Assembly (NCBI GenBank): GCA_037074705.1
Contig: CM073590.1
Location: forward strand, 241,793,601 to 241,857,600
Reading direction: 5' to 3'
Length of the DNA stretch: 64,000 nt
Origin: Zhengitettix transpicula
Taxonomy: Eukaryota; Arthropoda; Insecta; Orthoptera; Tetrigidae
Shown here: in pieces, positions 23,772 through 36,199 of the stretch
How positions within the stretch are numbered: the stretch's first letter is position 1
Layout of the letters: every line of letters starts with the position of its first letter
Program-made: the position numbers and the translations under genes
Notes under the pieces: generated by a model
Seen by the model: only the letters and a program-made list of their open reading frames with translations
Database searches by the model: none
What the model was told of the DNA's origin: nothing

Positions 23772-24339
23772 AGGGTAACTGTATCATATTTCAATTATAT
23801 CCACATGAATGACTAATAGCGAGTCCTTGAAGGCATTGGTATGAAATAAATCTTTGGATGGCTATGAGGATGATGTCGAAAGTTTATTATGATTTTTATT
23901 GTGGGACTGTACCCTTTTTTCTCCCTAATTTGAAATGGTCATTTTGTTATTTGTATTAATTAAAGAAGAATCTGTTTAAGTCTCTTTAAAACTGATTAGA
24001 AAAAATAATTAAATAAATTTCTTTAGGCTAATCCTTACATCAGAGCGTGGTCCTAAATACAAGGAAGATTTTTTTTTGTGTTAAATTTTCTATTCTGCAG
24101 GTACCATTTACTTTATTTTCAAGAAAACTCTACACATAGGTTAACAACTGCATCTGCAAAATTACTGTAAAGCATCTTAAAAATATATAAATATTCATTT
24201 AGTCGCTTGAGTTGTAAAGTGACGTATTCGAGGTCGCCTTCACATGGGTTAAGACAAGCATCCAAGCTGCTGCCGGGACCTTAGTGGTGTGAGACTATGA
24301 CGCTGACTGACCATCTCTGGTTTCTTAATTCCAAGGGCC
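23772..24339. other. AT-rich unique sequence
   Basis: No gene or recognised repeat. T- and A-rich with no splice or coding signal. Confidence 0.45.
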
Positions 24340-25195
24340 GTCCGCCAGTTTTAATCGTACGGAACCGTCGTGAACGTCACTGGAGCATCCTTAAAACGCG
24401 GTCATTCTGAGTCACACGAGGGGCGGACGTGAACAGTCTGCGCCGTATATGTTCCCGTACTCGCGACGAATGGTGGCCGAGTTTAAAAACATATTCATGT
24501 CAGCGGTATTTTAAAGTAACCTTGCCTTTTTGAACCAAACAGACACCAGCTACTACGTCACAACCTACGTCACATCGAGCCCCCCCTCTAATATAAGGCC
24601 GTGGCGGTCCGCCATTTTTAATCTTACGGAAGTGTCTTGACTTACTCGTGGATTTAGAAAGCACGTGTCGGTTGTAAAGCTTGAAACGTTTTAAGATTGA
24701 ATTCAAAACTTTTAAACTATTTAGGCACGATTGCAGTGGACTACATAAGTGTTTTATTTTCTCAAGAAATATTTTATCTCCGATAAACTATTAAGATTTC
24801 ATAAGCTCATAAGGAGAGGAATAAGGAAAAACGCAAGGGAATATATAGAAAAAAAATAGAAAAAATTGAACAATAAGATAAACGATTAAGATTACATAAG
24901 GAAACAGAAAATAATAAGTCAAAATTCTTATTATTTGTAAATTTTAAAGATTTAAATTAAATTAATAATCATAAAAGATGGAATTAAAATATACATCACA
25001 TATGGTAAACAAAAAAATTTAATTGTTTAAATAAAGCGATTAATCATTTATTTAAAAATTAAATTACAAAGAAATTGATTACAGCAGGTATTATTAATCA
25101 ATTTTATTTTGATTTCTGATTTTTTTCAGCAAACGTAGCTTCAAACAGCAAACAGTACCTTCTTATTTATTGTTTTCATGATGACCAATACTACA
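24340..25195 (+). repeat. 0.8-kb duplicated segment, copy 2
   Basis: Direct copy of 6180-7012. The match extends from the GTCGTGAACGTCACTGGA region through the promoter-like cluster and the AT-rich part to GATGACCAATA. It is not interrupted by RP1, so it shows the pre-insertion state of the right edge of copy 1. No terminal repeats were found. Confidence 0.75.
24525..24625 (+). promoter_or_regulatory. CRE/YY1-like cluster (copy 2)
   Basis: CTACTACGTCAC, CCTACGTCAC and CCGCCATTTTT are kept in the same order as in copy 1. The CCAAT box is changed to CCAAACAG. Confidence 0.35.
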
Positions 25196-26179
25196 GACTG
25201 TCACATGAGTACTTTAAAATTCTTTCCTTAAACTGGCAGCCATGTCTTCGCATCAAGTTAAAAAATTGTATTCACAATTCTAACATCTGTAATTTTTTTT
25301 TTGAATTATTTGATTTGGGAGGGGAAGTGTTTTTCAGCTTGCAATTATTTTTGTATTGCGGTGGCAGGACTAGATTCAAAATGGCGGGCGGCCCGGGTCG
25401 TGTCACAGCGGCCTTAGTTACAAAGATTCTATGGTAGTGACTTCCCCTTCTACGTGAACTCGTTGCCTCTGACCTGAGGGATTCCTAGTAGGAGATTGAC
25501 GAGGTCTTTGGAGATTGCTCCTTTGCCGTGGGAGTCTCTCTTCCCGTCTCCGTCTCTCCACTGAGGGGGCGAGTCTTTCGCGCCTACTTGTCGCCGCATT
25601 TACATAAATCCGCGGGGGTAATTAACATACGACATGGGGCGAGGCTGTGAATGGAGCATTGTAATGGATGTGCATGCATTACAAGTCCGCATCTGTTATC
25701 GACGACAAGCAATTGCCTTCCACTTGGCGACGATTTGCCGCGCGGCCGCCGGACTTTATTAGCGCCTCTGTCTTCTTCCTCCCCCTCGTTCTCTACAGGC
25801 GACGACGACCGACTTTCAATTGAAATTCTCAACATTGTTTTTTTTTGCCGTTCAAATATCGGCCCGAGATCTGGATCTGTAGCATCGGCCGAGTGCTCTT
25901 GTTGCTCCTGCAGCAAACATAATTACTGAATCGTTTAACGAGCGAACATGCGACAAAGTAGTCCCTGGTAAATGCAATCTGCAGGCTCAAAATGTAACGA
26001 AAAAAAGAACGGAATAAATACTCCTGCGGTATTATAAATTCCGTCCCCTCCCTAGGAATGTGGGTTCAATGGAACTGAGATTCTTTAACATGTTAATGGA
26101 GTTGATATCGGCGTCCTTCTTAACGATCCCAGGAGGATGGGCTGGTAGAGCGGTGCCCACATTCATGGCTAATGTCTGC
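25196..26179. other. Unique GC-richer sequence
   Basis: About 25370-25930 is GC-rich with opposed open frames (25584-25916 and 25651-25929). Neither has a recognised domain. CCGCGCGGCCGCCGG lies near 25737. It may be regulatory or an unrecognised exon. No call is made. Confidence 0.45.
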
Positions 26180-27360
26180 TGGTTTTCGAGCAACAGGCTA
26201 CATGAGGGTAATCCACTTGGTAGCCAATCCCCTTTAATAGCATAGGAAAGGATTTTACCGGCGGGGATACGGAAGGGTAGAGGAAGGTAGCCAAGGGTTA
26301 ACTAAGGTATAAGATCTTTTTTTTAGAGCAACCGGCTACATGAGGGTAATCCACGTGGTGGCAACTCCCCTTTAATAGCATAGGAAAGGATTTGAAAGGC
26401 GGGGATACGGAAGGGTAGAGGAAGGTAGCCAAGGGTTTCCTGAGGTATAAGATCTACTGGTATAAGATATTTTTTTTAGAGTAACAGGCTACATGAGGGG
26501 AATCCACGTAGTGGCAACTCCCCTTTAATAGCATAGGAAAGGTTTTGAAAGGCGGGGATGCGGAAGCGTAGAGGAAGGTAGCCAAGGGTTTCCTGAGGTA
26601 TAAGATCTACTGGTATAAGATCTTTTTTTTTAGAGCAACAGGCTACATGAGGGTAATCCACATGGTAGCCAATCCCCTTTAATACCATAGGAAAGGATTT
26701 TACCGGCGGCGATGCGGAAGCGTAGAGGAAGGTAGCCAAGAGTTAACTGAGGTATAAGATCTACTGGTATAAGATCTTTTTTTTAGAGCAACAGGCTACA
26801 TGAGGGTAATCCACATGGTAGCCAATCCCCTTTAATACCATAGGAAAGGATTTTATCGGCGGGGATACGGAAGCGTAGAGGAAGGTAGCCAAGGGTTAAC
26901 TGAGGTATAACATCTGCTGGTATAAGATCTTTTTTTTTAGAGCAACAGGCTACATGAGGGTAATCCACATGGTAGCCAATCCCCTTTAATAGCATAGGAA
27001 AGGATTTTACCGGCGGGGATACGGAAGGGTAAAGGAAGGTAGCCAAGGGTTAACTGGGACCCCCGGGCTGTAGTTTAAGGATCCTACCCGGTAATTCACC
27101 TAAACGTGATACAGATCAAACCCTAGAAAACCTTGCATCAAGTAGGCTGGGCTCCTGATACTTGTCCCACGTTCTTCTGATGACTGTAGACGCCGCATTG
27201 ACGCCTCGAATCTCGACCAGGTTTTAGGAGGCAGCTGGCCGACTATTCTTACAAGAACAGTGAAGAACTCTCAGCGTACGCCCCAAGGTCTGCGACCCCC
27301 GGAACATAAAACCCTCGCAAGACAGACTGAGGTGCCTCGGTTTCAGCAAGGAATCCAAAG
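26180..27360 (-). repeat. Tandem array of RP1 3' ends plus one longer copy
   Basis: Six repeats of the ~150-bp RP1 tail begin at 26189, 26326, 26479, 26633, 26786 and 26940 (spacing 137-154 bp). Each ends with an added GGTATAAGATCTACTGGTATAAGATC-like linker, itself a short internal duplication not found in other RP1 copies. The sixth runs on into a longer, diverged RP1 body to about 27360. This is tandem amplification of one copy and not independent insertions. Confidence 0.85.
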
Positions 27361-27745
27361 TTTTTTTTATTTAGGTTGACTGGCTACATGAGGGTGACCC
27401 ACGTGGTGGCAACTCCCCTTTAGTAGCATAGGCAGGGATTGAAATGGAGGATGCGGACGGGTAGAGGAAGGTAGCCAAGGGTTAACTAGCCCCGGGCTAT
27501 GGTTTAAGGATCCTACTTGGCATTCGCCTAAAGGTGATGCAGGGCAAACCTTCATCAGGGTGGTCGAGCATTTGGTACTTGTCCCACGCCCTTCCTTGGA
27601 CGGCAGGAAATGGAGTTCGCTGTTGGACTGCAGAATTCCCTTCTCAGTGCCTCGACCCAGTTTAGAAGGCAGCTGGCCGACTGTTCCAATGGGAACAGCG
27701 AATAAATCTTACCGTATGCCCAAGGTCTGTGATTACAAAGGTGAA
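27361..27745 (-). mobile_element. RP1 copy, tail type A
   Basis: It follows the tail array without a gap and stops in the body after GCCCAAGGTCTGTGA. The 5' end is missing. Confidence 0.8.
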
Positions 27746-28818
27746 TCTAATACCCTCTAAAATGACAGAGCTCAGGAATCGTCATGATAGATGAGCAGTG
27801 TAGATAATCAATCATAATTATACAAAGTCTCGTAAGGAATGACTAAGACGATGAAGCATGAGACTGATAAATATTTCTAGTCTGTAAGACAACGAACATT
27901 TTTATCAAATAAAACCTGACTTGTCATAATAAAATAAAGAAGTGGAAAATAAATATTTCTTTACGCCGTATTCAAATAATATCTTTCCTGCAGTACACGG
28001 TGTTTCAAAAACAACCACCCGATTTAACAAGCAATAATAATAATAATAATAATAATGAAAATATATAATCAATATTTTAATTAAGGAAAATATGTACATG
28101 GTGTTTTTTCTTACCTGACAACATCAAAGATGCTCCATACTCCAACACTGAGGTGTGATATTGAAATTCATCCCTCACTCTGCCTTAAGTTACTGCTTCT
28201 ACAACCGTTGGTACACCATTGCTACTGCAAGTGGAGGCATATAAAGTGAGTTCTTGGAGGCCAGTGGTGTAAGACTGAATCATTTTGTTTCCAGTACGGC
28301 TGGTCCATCGTCGAAGGAAAACTATCCTTTAAAAATCCTCGCCCTTACGGGCGGTAACTCTAGAGATTCCTCTTTACAAAGGTACATGGTTTAATCACGA
28401 TTGTTTCACGTCGTGCTTTTCTTACACACTGCCTCTCTAATTCTGCTTTTTTTTTACTTGTTTCCATTGTTTCCGTCGCTTGGAGTATATCTCTACATTT
28501 TTTCTCTGATCTTCTAAACGATCTTTCTTGTCATCTCTTTGACCTGCCTCTGTCCCATCTATTTTTTTGTTTCGTTGCTTTCCGTTTTTCCTTTTCTTTG
28601 TCTTTCTCGCTTACTTATTTGTGGAATACCCGAATAATATCAATAATAATTTTTTGAGACATTTCATAAAACAATTCTAACCAATACGTCATCAAAATAA
28701 TCTTTTAATTATTTTTCAACTTTTTAGCAATATATTTTATAGTAATCTTCAAGTAATTTAACATTTAGCACGAATCAAAATATTTTTAAAAAATATATCA
28801 AATCTATAAATACAAATA
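27746..28818. other. AT-rich unique sequence with (AAT)n
   Basis: An (AAT)n microsatellite lies at about 28031-28055. The region 28390-28620 is T/C-rich. No gene recognised. Confidence 0.5.
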
Positions 28819-28828
28819 TCCAGTATTA

Positions 28829-29368
28829 GGAGGGAGAACCTGCCTGCGAGAGATATTCTCTCGCAGGCAGAACCTTGTAGGAGAGACACGAAGGGGCTAC
28901 TTATGGGGATGCCTTTTCCTCTCCGTTTTTGAACTAAGATTCCCACAAGCCAAGGCACCCCGGCCTGTTCTGGAAGGTGTATGTTCCGGGGTCACAGACC
29001 TTGGGCATACGGTAAGATTTGTCGGGTATTCCCATTGGAATAGTCGGCCAGCTGCCTCCTAAACTGGTCGAGGTACGGAGAAGGGAATGCTGCGTCCCCA
29101 CAGCAAACTCTTCTACCGCTATTGGAAGGGCGTGGGACAAGTACCCAATGCCCGACCTACCTGATGCAGGTTTTTCTAGGGTTTGTCCTTCATTACTTTT
29201 AGGCGAATGCCGGGTAGGATCCTTAAACTATAGCCCGGGGGCCCTAGTTAACCCTTAGCAACCTTCCTCTACCCTTCCGCATCCCCCCTTTCAAATCCCT
29301 TCCTATGCTACTAAATGGGAGTTGCCTCCATGTGGATTACCCACATGTAGCCTGTTACCTAAAAAAAA
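28829..29368 (+). mobile_element. Full-length RP1 reference copy with 10-bp target duplication
   Basis: TCCAGTATTA is present at 28819-28828 and at 29369-29378, right after the A8 tail. The element starts GGAGGGAGAACC, then the 5' hairpin (TGCCTGCGAGAG and CTCTCGCAGGCA arms), a body of about 480 bp and the type A tail. This copy fixes both ends of RP1 at about 540 bp. Confidence 0.92.
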
Positions 29369-29378
29369 TCCAGTATTA

Positions 29379-31297
29379 TTGACATAGTCAGCAGGTGAAT
29401 AAAATAAATAAATAATTTGTAGATGATTAAGGCGAATGCTGAAGGAAATTGATAAAAAAGACCGATTAATATAGAATTATATTGATGACTTATTGGTTTT
29501 AATTAATTTATAAGGTAAATAGTTTATAATTATTTTTTGGAAATTCGGATGATTACTTTTTTAATCAACCTGTACTTCTTGAAAATATTTTTTTAGGTAT
29601 AAACACTGCAGCAAATGAACACTTTGTATTTATGTTCTCAAATTTACGTTAATAATTTTATTTTTCATCCCCCAATATAATTTTTTTTGGTTTTATACTG
29701 ACTTCTTGTATCTTCAGGTACTTTCTTAGATACCCAAAATGCTTTATTTTTGCATTATTTGGATGATTCGGTACAAAATATAATGATCGATCTCTAAAAT
29801 CATGAACAAAGACGCTTATAGTCTGCGCCACGAAGATATAATACCAAGGTCCCGGACATTTCTGACAACGTTGCCAAACATTGTGTCCGGTGACTGACAC
29901 CCGTGGCGATTCTGAGCTGTTAACTGGTAGTGGACGAAGTGAAGATTAGGCTTGACCTTGATATTACATTTTCGTGGCGCCGACTATAGCAGTTACCGTT
30001 ATGCTATGGCTTCCTGAGCAATAGACACAATGACTGGATGCCATCTGCAGGACCGCAATGGAACTATTTTTTTTAGGTCCCAAGGAACATCGTAAACGAT
30101 CCACTTTATTTACACGAGCAATGTTAAATCACTCGGAGTGTAATGGTGTTGACTGACCGGAAAGTTCTCCAGTCCAGCTGTTTGAAATTATTTGTGACAT
30201 CCTCTCCCAAAATTAATTCCCCTTTTCACCCCTTAATATTCGTGTCGTTGTGACGTTGCAGAGGCTTCCTTGTTGACTGGTCTGTGCAACTGTGAAGTGT
30301 TAAACAGTGGAGTAATTCTAGTATCTTGGCCCCCGGGTCACACTTTACATATTCGTGAGTTCGCTCTTGGAGATTTATGCGTTCTTCCCGTTCCCGCTCG
30401 TGATGCACACCGTTTAGCGTCTTTTCCTTTAAGAGTCAACAACAGCCACTCAGCGCCAACAGCAATGGGTGTCAATGGCTGGTCTCTCATTGGCGTGGTT
30501 TACCGTAACGGATAAAGTGATGGCGATGAGCTCCTGTTTGAGGAACAAATAACAAAACATTTATTACATATTCATTGAATTCTTTACGACTCAGCGGTTC
30601 TAATTATAAATTTAATAATGGAACATTGAAACACAGTCCTCAAATATTTACAAAAAATTATACCGAGAACAGAAAAAATTATTTCGATCAAATCTCAAGC
30701 TTCGTAAGAGCCCCGCGGAGGTTCTCGATTCGATTCCCGTTCCCGTCGATATTTTAAATTATAAAATCATGAATTAAAAATTATTTTTATTATACAAAAA
30801 CCAATCGCTACGCGCAGCGATTATAATTGTCATAAAAACCTTTTTCTCGATTCCTTAGTCGCATTTTAAATCAGTTATCAACTTTCTACATATATATATA
30901 TATATATAAACGTTTGTAGGCCTGAAAATTAATCTCAAATTTAATTTACAATTTTTTTTTTCTGTAAGCAAACTGTTTTTCTATCTACAGTCTTAACAGT
31001 CAGTGCCTTCAACTCTCTTAAATTCTCTCAACTCCCTACTATGAGACTGTATTAACGAAATCTATACCACCTTTTCCTGTCCAGAAACTATTTTCCCTTC
31101 TCCACCTCTATTCAACTTCGATCCACTCTCTTCCACTTATCTTTTTACTTGAACTGTCCACCTCCTTCTTGTTCTTTTTCGTCTTATTTCTCTGTCTCTC
31201 TCCATCCATATACTTTCTGTTCTATTATCGCCCAATCTTTTGACATGTCCGAAACAGCTTTGGTCCTTCCTCAGATATTGTCTCTTTAATTCCTTGT

Positions 31298-31298
<1 letters not shown>
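29379..31298. other. Unique sequence, no supported gene
   Basis: Frames of 60-80 codons near 29658-30757 lack known motifs. A short (TA)n lies at about 30892-30908. A poly-T/C stretch with cytosine-rich words lies at 31000-31230. Confidence 0.45.

Positions 31299-31340
<42 letters not shown>
31299..31340. repeat. (TA)n microsatellite at an RP1 tail
   Basis: The TA tract directly replaces the expected poly(A) tail complement of the adjacent RP1 copy, suggesting it grew from the tail. Confidence 0.9.
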
Positions 31341-31344
<4 letters not shown>

Positions 31345-31828
31345 GGTAACAGGTTACATGAGGGTAATCCACATGGTGGCAACTCCCCTTTAATAGCATC
31401 AGAAGGGAAATATAAGGGGGATGCGGAAGGGTAGAGAAAAGTAGCCAAGGGTTAACTAGGGCCTCCGGGCTATGGTTTTAAGGATCCTACCCGGCAATTC
31501 GCCTAAAAGTGATGCAGGGAAAATCCTAGAAAAACCTGCATCAGGTAGGTCGGGCATTTGCTACTTGTCCCACGCCCTTCCGATGGCAAACGAGGGGTTT
31601 GCTGTGTAGTCGCAGCTTTCCCCTCACCGTGCCTTGACCGGTTTAGGAGGCAGCTGGCCGACTATTCCAATGAGAATAGCGGACAACTCTTACCGTATGC
31701 CCAAGGTATGCGACCCCGGAACATGCACCTCTCAAAACAGACCGAGGTGCATCGGCATGGTGGAACCTTAGTTAAAAAAAAACAACAAAAAAAACCAGAG
31801 AGATGTGAAGGCATCCCCAAAGGTGGAC
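31341..31828 (-). mobile_element. RP1 copy, tail type A
   Basis: Nearly complete body from GGTAACAGGTTACATG to CATCCCCAAAGGTGG. The 5' hairpin is missing. Confidence 0.85.
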
Positions 31829-34007
31829 AACTTTTGCTTTAGTAACTTTCTTTTGTTATTTCGGTTACCACACGTCTGAGAAAAAATTTTCCATTCACCA
31901 CGGGCTAGAGAGGATGTGTGCATGGTTACCTGGGGACGCTAGTTCCGCAGAAAAATTGTTTGGTTCGAGTTACGTTGCTGCCTCGGTGTTGACTCTGTTT
32001 TGAACCGGGCTTTGGACGGGAGCTCCTCAACAGATCACGTGGTCTGATTCGTTTCCCGTCTTTCGCATGAGGTTTTTTCAGTTTGGAGCTGGTGGGAGGG
32101 AGGGAGGATTTTTCTCTGCAACTTCGTAGCAACTTTCAGTCTTTCTACAACCATCTTGGGGTGAGGAAGGCCCACCGGGTATTTTATATTCAGCCTTGAT
32201 CTTTTTATATTAACCTTTATCTTTCTATATCTATATCTATAGCGCTATATCTATATTTATAGCGTTTTCTGTTTTATGTTCATGTCTGTGTAAGGAACTT
32301 CGAGACCAAGAACCCCACGTCATCGACTTGCCTAGTTTCCTATCCTCAAAGTCTTCCTTTCAGCACTGAAGAAGATACGGCGATTGATTTTCCTACCACC
32401 TGATCCCCTTCAGCCAGTTAATTTCCGCGACTTAGTTAGAGCTAAAATTCCGTTACGCCCTTCTTATTTTAATCTTGCAAGTCCGCAATATTTTTTATTC
32501 CTTGAACAACTATTAAATCAGCAAAATCTCCTTACTGCCAACTTCTAATCTTTCAAAATTATTTTATGTTCTTCATCCATAACAATTCGTTTTTTTTTTA
32601 AAAAAAAGAATTATCCTTCTTGACGCCAACCCACGTTGCGACCACTTACCTATAGAATAATATAGGAAGGGGCAAAAGGATAATGGATGCAGTAGGGCGA
32701 ACAACTGTGGCTAGCGTCATGAACGATGGCGGATAGCGCAGATTTTAAAATGTCGTTAATTTATTTAATTGATAATAATTTGATACATTTATCGCAATTC
32801 TGATGACGGTCTAACCTCATTAGGACAGAAACATGTTGTTTAATTAAATTATAATTTTTTAATTGTCTGTGCATTGGGCCAAATTAACAAACCTCGTTAC
32901 TACATTGGTCAAAAGTAATTTATATTAATTTTCAGATTATTTTCAATATTTATTTTACTTCGATTTCGTTGAAACTTACCAGACGCCAGAACCCACCGTT
33001 GTAGAGTTCTTCGCACTCCAGTGGTAAGGGAAGCCCATAGTACTGTTTCGAAAATTTTGGGAGTTTGAAACTGAATGAGAAGATGTCTCGAGGTCTTCGA
33101 ACCCGGAACGTTGAAATCAAAATGCTTTGCTTGAGAGGAAGAAAGATACGGTAGGAACAAAAAGCACAAACCAGAAAACGGGTTCCGCCCATAGGATGGA
33201 TGGATAACTGATCGATGCAAAAATTCATCTCCTTAACGGAAATTAGAATTAAAGAAGAAGAAGAAGAAGAAAAAACACTCAACTAACTACAGAAGGCAAA
33301 GTCTCACGAGACACGCTCCTCCGGGGGGAAGCGGGGGGGGGGAGGGGGAATGCTTGACCACACCCTCCAGGTGTAATTTAACACTGTGATGACGTGATCA
33401 TCGTCGGCCATACAACTTGTTCGATCGAGTGCTAACCTCTTCGCTAAACACTGCTTATTACAAAAGCAACGCCCTTAATTACTTACTGGACCGACCTTAA
33501 TCGCGGTCTTCCTACTACAATTTGTGTGTCTCTTCCCCTGAATTATTTACCACAATGTTGCTGACTGGTGTAACATTTGCCGCAGCCAACTTGTCTCGAC
33601 TACTTGTCAGAATCTATTATTTCTTAGATCTTCTTCAATGTTCTGAGCCTTCCAGAGTTCTTTTCTTCCCCCCCAAAAAATTTAATACCCTGAATTTTCA
33701 GTTTAATTATGATGGTGGTGGGGTTTAATCGCGAGATGTTATCGGTGAGTTCTTCAGTAGTCTCTGACTAGAGAAGAATATCAGTTAGAAGAGTCAGGGA
33801 AACAATTTAAGTCTATCGACGCCAATTGGGTCGGAGGAAGAAAAATTTGATTGAGTCCCAGAAAGTGAAGTACGGTTAAAAGGAGACTTGATCCGACCTC
33901 CATTCTCTTTGAGCACGGCTGAACCCAGGTAGGACCATCTCTGCAAGAGGGAATATCAATGCCTTCTCTCTCACCTGTGGATGATGAACGGAGTTGTTTA
34001 CTTATCG
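31829..34007. other. Unique sequence with one hammerhead-like core
   Basis: At 32800-32832 (+), CTGATGA is followed by GTCT/GGAC, able to form four pairs, and GAAAC. A (GAA)n tract lies at about 33255-33272 and a G-rich run at 33321-33347. Two overlapping minus frames (32909-33282) have no recognised domain. No gene called. Confidence 0.45.
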
Positions 34008-34286
34008 CTCCGTCCCCACAGCAAACTCCTCTCCCGCTATCGGAAGGGCGTGGGACAAGTACCCAATGCCCGACCTACCCGATGCAGGTTTTCCTAGGGT
34101 TTTCCCTGCATTTCTTTAGGCGAATGCCGGGTAGGATCCTTAAAATATAGCCCGGGGGCCCTAGTTAACCCTTGGCTACCTTCCTCTACCCTTCCACATC
34201 CCCCCTTTCAAATCCCTACCTATGCTATTAAAGGGGAGTTGCCCAAAGTGGATCACCCTCATGTAGCCTGTTGCCCTTAAAAAAAT
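34008..34286 (+). mobile_element. RP1 5'-truncated copy, tail type A
   Basis: It starts in mid-body (CCGTCCCCACAGC) and ends TTGCCCTTAAAAAAA. TTTACTT occurs near both edges (about 33997 and 34291), a possible but imperfectly placed target duplication. Confidence 0.85.
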
Positions 34287-34318
34287 ATTTACTTTTTTTT
34301 TACAAAAATATTCGCTAG

Positions 34319-35000
34319 TCTATTAAATCAAACCAAAGTGTTTGTTTGTATGTATGTATGCATGTATGTTCCTTATACAAATCTACACCCGTGAGGCAAA
34401 TTTCACCACAATATTGTAAACGTGCTCCTCGCGACCGGGAAACAAACAATGTGGGGGTGTGAGACACGTCTACCACCCCCAGGAACGGGGGTGGACGGGG
34501 GTTGGATATATTCGAACATGCAAAAAACGGTCAGATAAATATTTTTAGACGTCAAAGAGATCAACGGTTTTTTTCTACCGATGTTATGTGTGTATGATTT
34601 TAACCCCTTTACAGCGTAAGAAATGAGTATCCTTAGAAGTAAGGGTGGAGGAGCTTTACAAGAAATAACTCTAATACAACCGAGATTCGAGTCAAAACAA
34701 GACTTGTGGATGTCGCTTAGTTTAATTAACTATTAATTAACCCCCAGTGGCGGGGCGTGGCTGAAACATGCAAACACGGTCGACATTTGCATTAAATAAA
34801 TATTTTTCAGGGTTAATTAGATTGATTTTATTTCTACCGATGTTGTATTTGTGCATAATTTCAACTCCTTTTTTTGGCATTGGAATGGAGAACGCTTAGG
34901 GGTGGAGCTGGAGGAATTACAAAGAAAATAACGCGAAAACAACCGAGATTCGACTCAAATCGGGGTTATTGATGTCGCTGAATTTATTTTGCAAGCCCGA
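34319..35000 (+). mobile_element. Helitron-like element, 3' end lost
   Basis: It starts TCTATTAAATCAAACC, then a (GTAT)n-like patch and TTATACAAATCTACACC. It shares with 57920-58480 the blocks CGACCGGGAAACAAACA (CGACCAGGAAACAAACA there), CCACCCCCAG and AACCGAGATTCGACTCAAAT. The CTAG terminus is not visible, so the right boundary is approximate. Confidence 0.55.
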
Positions 35001-35195
35001 GAATGTTTTATTCATACGTTAAATCTAATGATAAGCGAAAAAAAATAGTTTCAGTCATACAAATTGAAATGTGGTAAAAAGAGAGAAAGATCCAACCTGC
35101 AGCTGGGCTGAAACAAGTAGGTCCATCTCTACAAGGGGGGTTAACACCCCGCTGAAGATGAACGCAGCTCTCTTAAAAAATATTTTCCGAGTTTA

Positions 35196-35480
35196 TCAAG
35201 CATGGAAATTAACAATAACGTATCCAAACACAGACAAAAGAAGTGATAATATAAATAACACACAACGTTTCCTGGGATCCTTGATCCTTTCTTCAGGTGC
35301 TAAGAAGAGCCTGGAGCGACACAACTGCACTGGTCATAAATTTTGAGTTTTGTCCACTGACAAATGCAGTTGTGTCGCTCTAGGCTCTTCGTAGCACCTG
35401 AAGAAAGGAACTAGGATCCTAGAGAAACGTTGTGTGATGTTTATATTTTTTTGTCTGTATTTGGTTATCTTTCATATTAT
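35196..35480. mobile_element. Penelope tails in inverted orientation (hairpin)
   Basis: A minus-strand PT1 tail (about 35196-35340) faces a plus-strand one (about 35356-35480) with a spacer of about 15 nt. Both carry the AACGTTTC(C)TGGGATCC or its complement, the GAAGAGCC and GACACAACTGCA blocks. The two arms are similar but not identical, so they may be two insertions or an old palindrome. Confidence 0.7.
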
Positions 35481-36199
35481 TAATTTTCATTTTTCATTTA
35501 ATAAAAGTTTTTCTGCGCATGTGCAGTAACTTTTTTCTTTATGTTTGGTTTTCCTGGCTTATACGTGGTTACCAATTTAAGCCCGATTGTTCTTTACTCC
35601 TCCTACGATGTTTTTTTCAGTCTTTTCAACACCTACGTTTCGATACATCGTCGGTCGACGCACGCCCACAACACACATTCGTAGTTACGTCGCTGAACGG
35701 CCCGCGACACCATTTAACACCGTGTTCCTCCGCAGGTCCTTGTTATTTGGATTCCGACGAGATTGTGACCCCTCGCGGTCCTTGTCCTCCCTAATTGGTC
35801 CAGAGAATTATCCCGCTTTGCTTTTACGACCGCTATCACGAACAAGCTGCTGACCGTCGAAGGCCAGTCAGTCGAGAAAAGAGGAGAAGGAGGAGGATTA
35901 GGGTCAGACCAATTTTTACGAGTGAGGCGAAAGAGGAGACCTCAACCTCTTGGTCCATCGTTGGTAATCTCGTTACGGTGGCGAAACGGAGAATAATCCA
36001 TTAGGGGTTTTATAACTCGGCGTCTGGCGTCGTGACCACGGAGAGCTTCCATGTTGCACTTAAAGGAACGCGTTCACAGAGACTTTACTGGTGTATATTG
36101 TCCTCCGTACTAGATGACAGAAAAAAATAAGAATCGGTGAAATACAGTCAATAGGAAACAAAAGCAAGCGATGACCTTACACAGCCACTGTCTATTTTT
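35481..36199. other. Unique sequence with a variant NRF-1-like site
   Basis: TGCGCATGTGCA at 35514-35525 is one base from the palindrome in the 1-1398 array and lies ~80 bp downstream of a hammerhead-like core (35396-35435). The GC-rich block 35560-36010 has three overlapping open plus frames without known motifs. Confidence 0.45.

Noticed and set aside
33075..33115. Possible tRNA box B (GGTTCGAAGAC, minus strand)
   Set aside because: No cloverleaf or matching box A around it.
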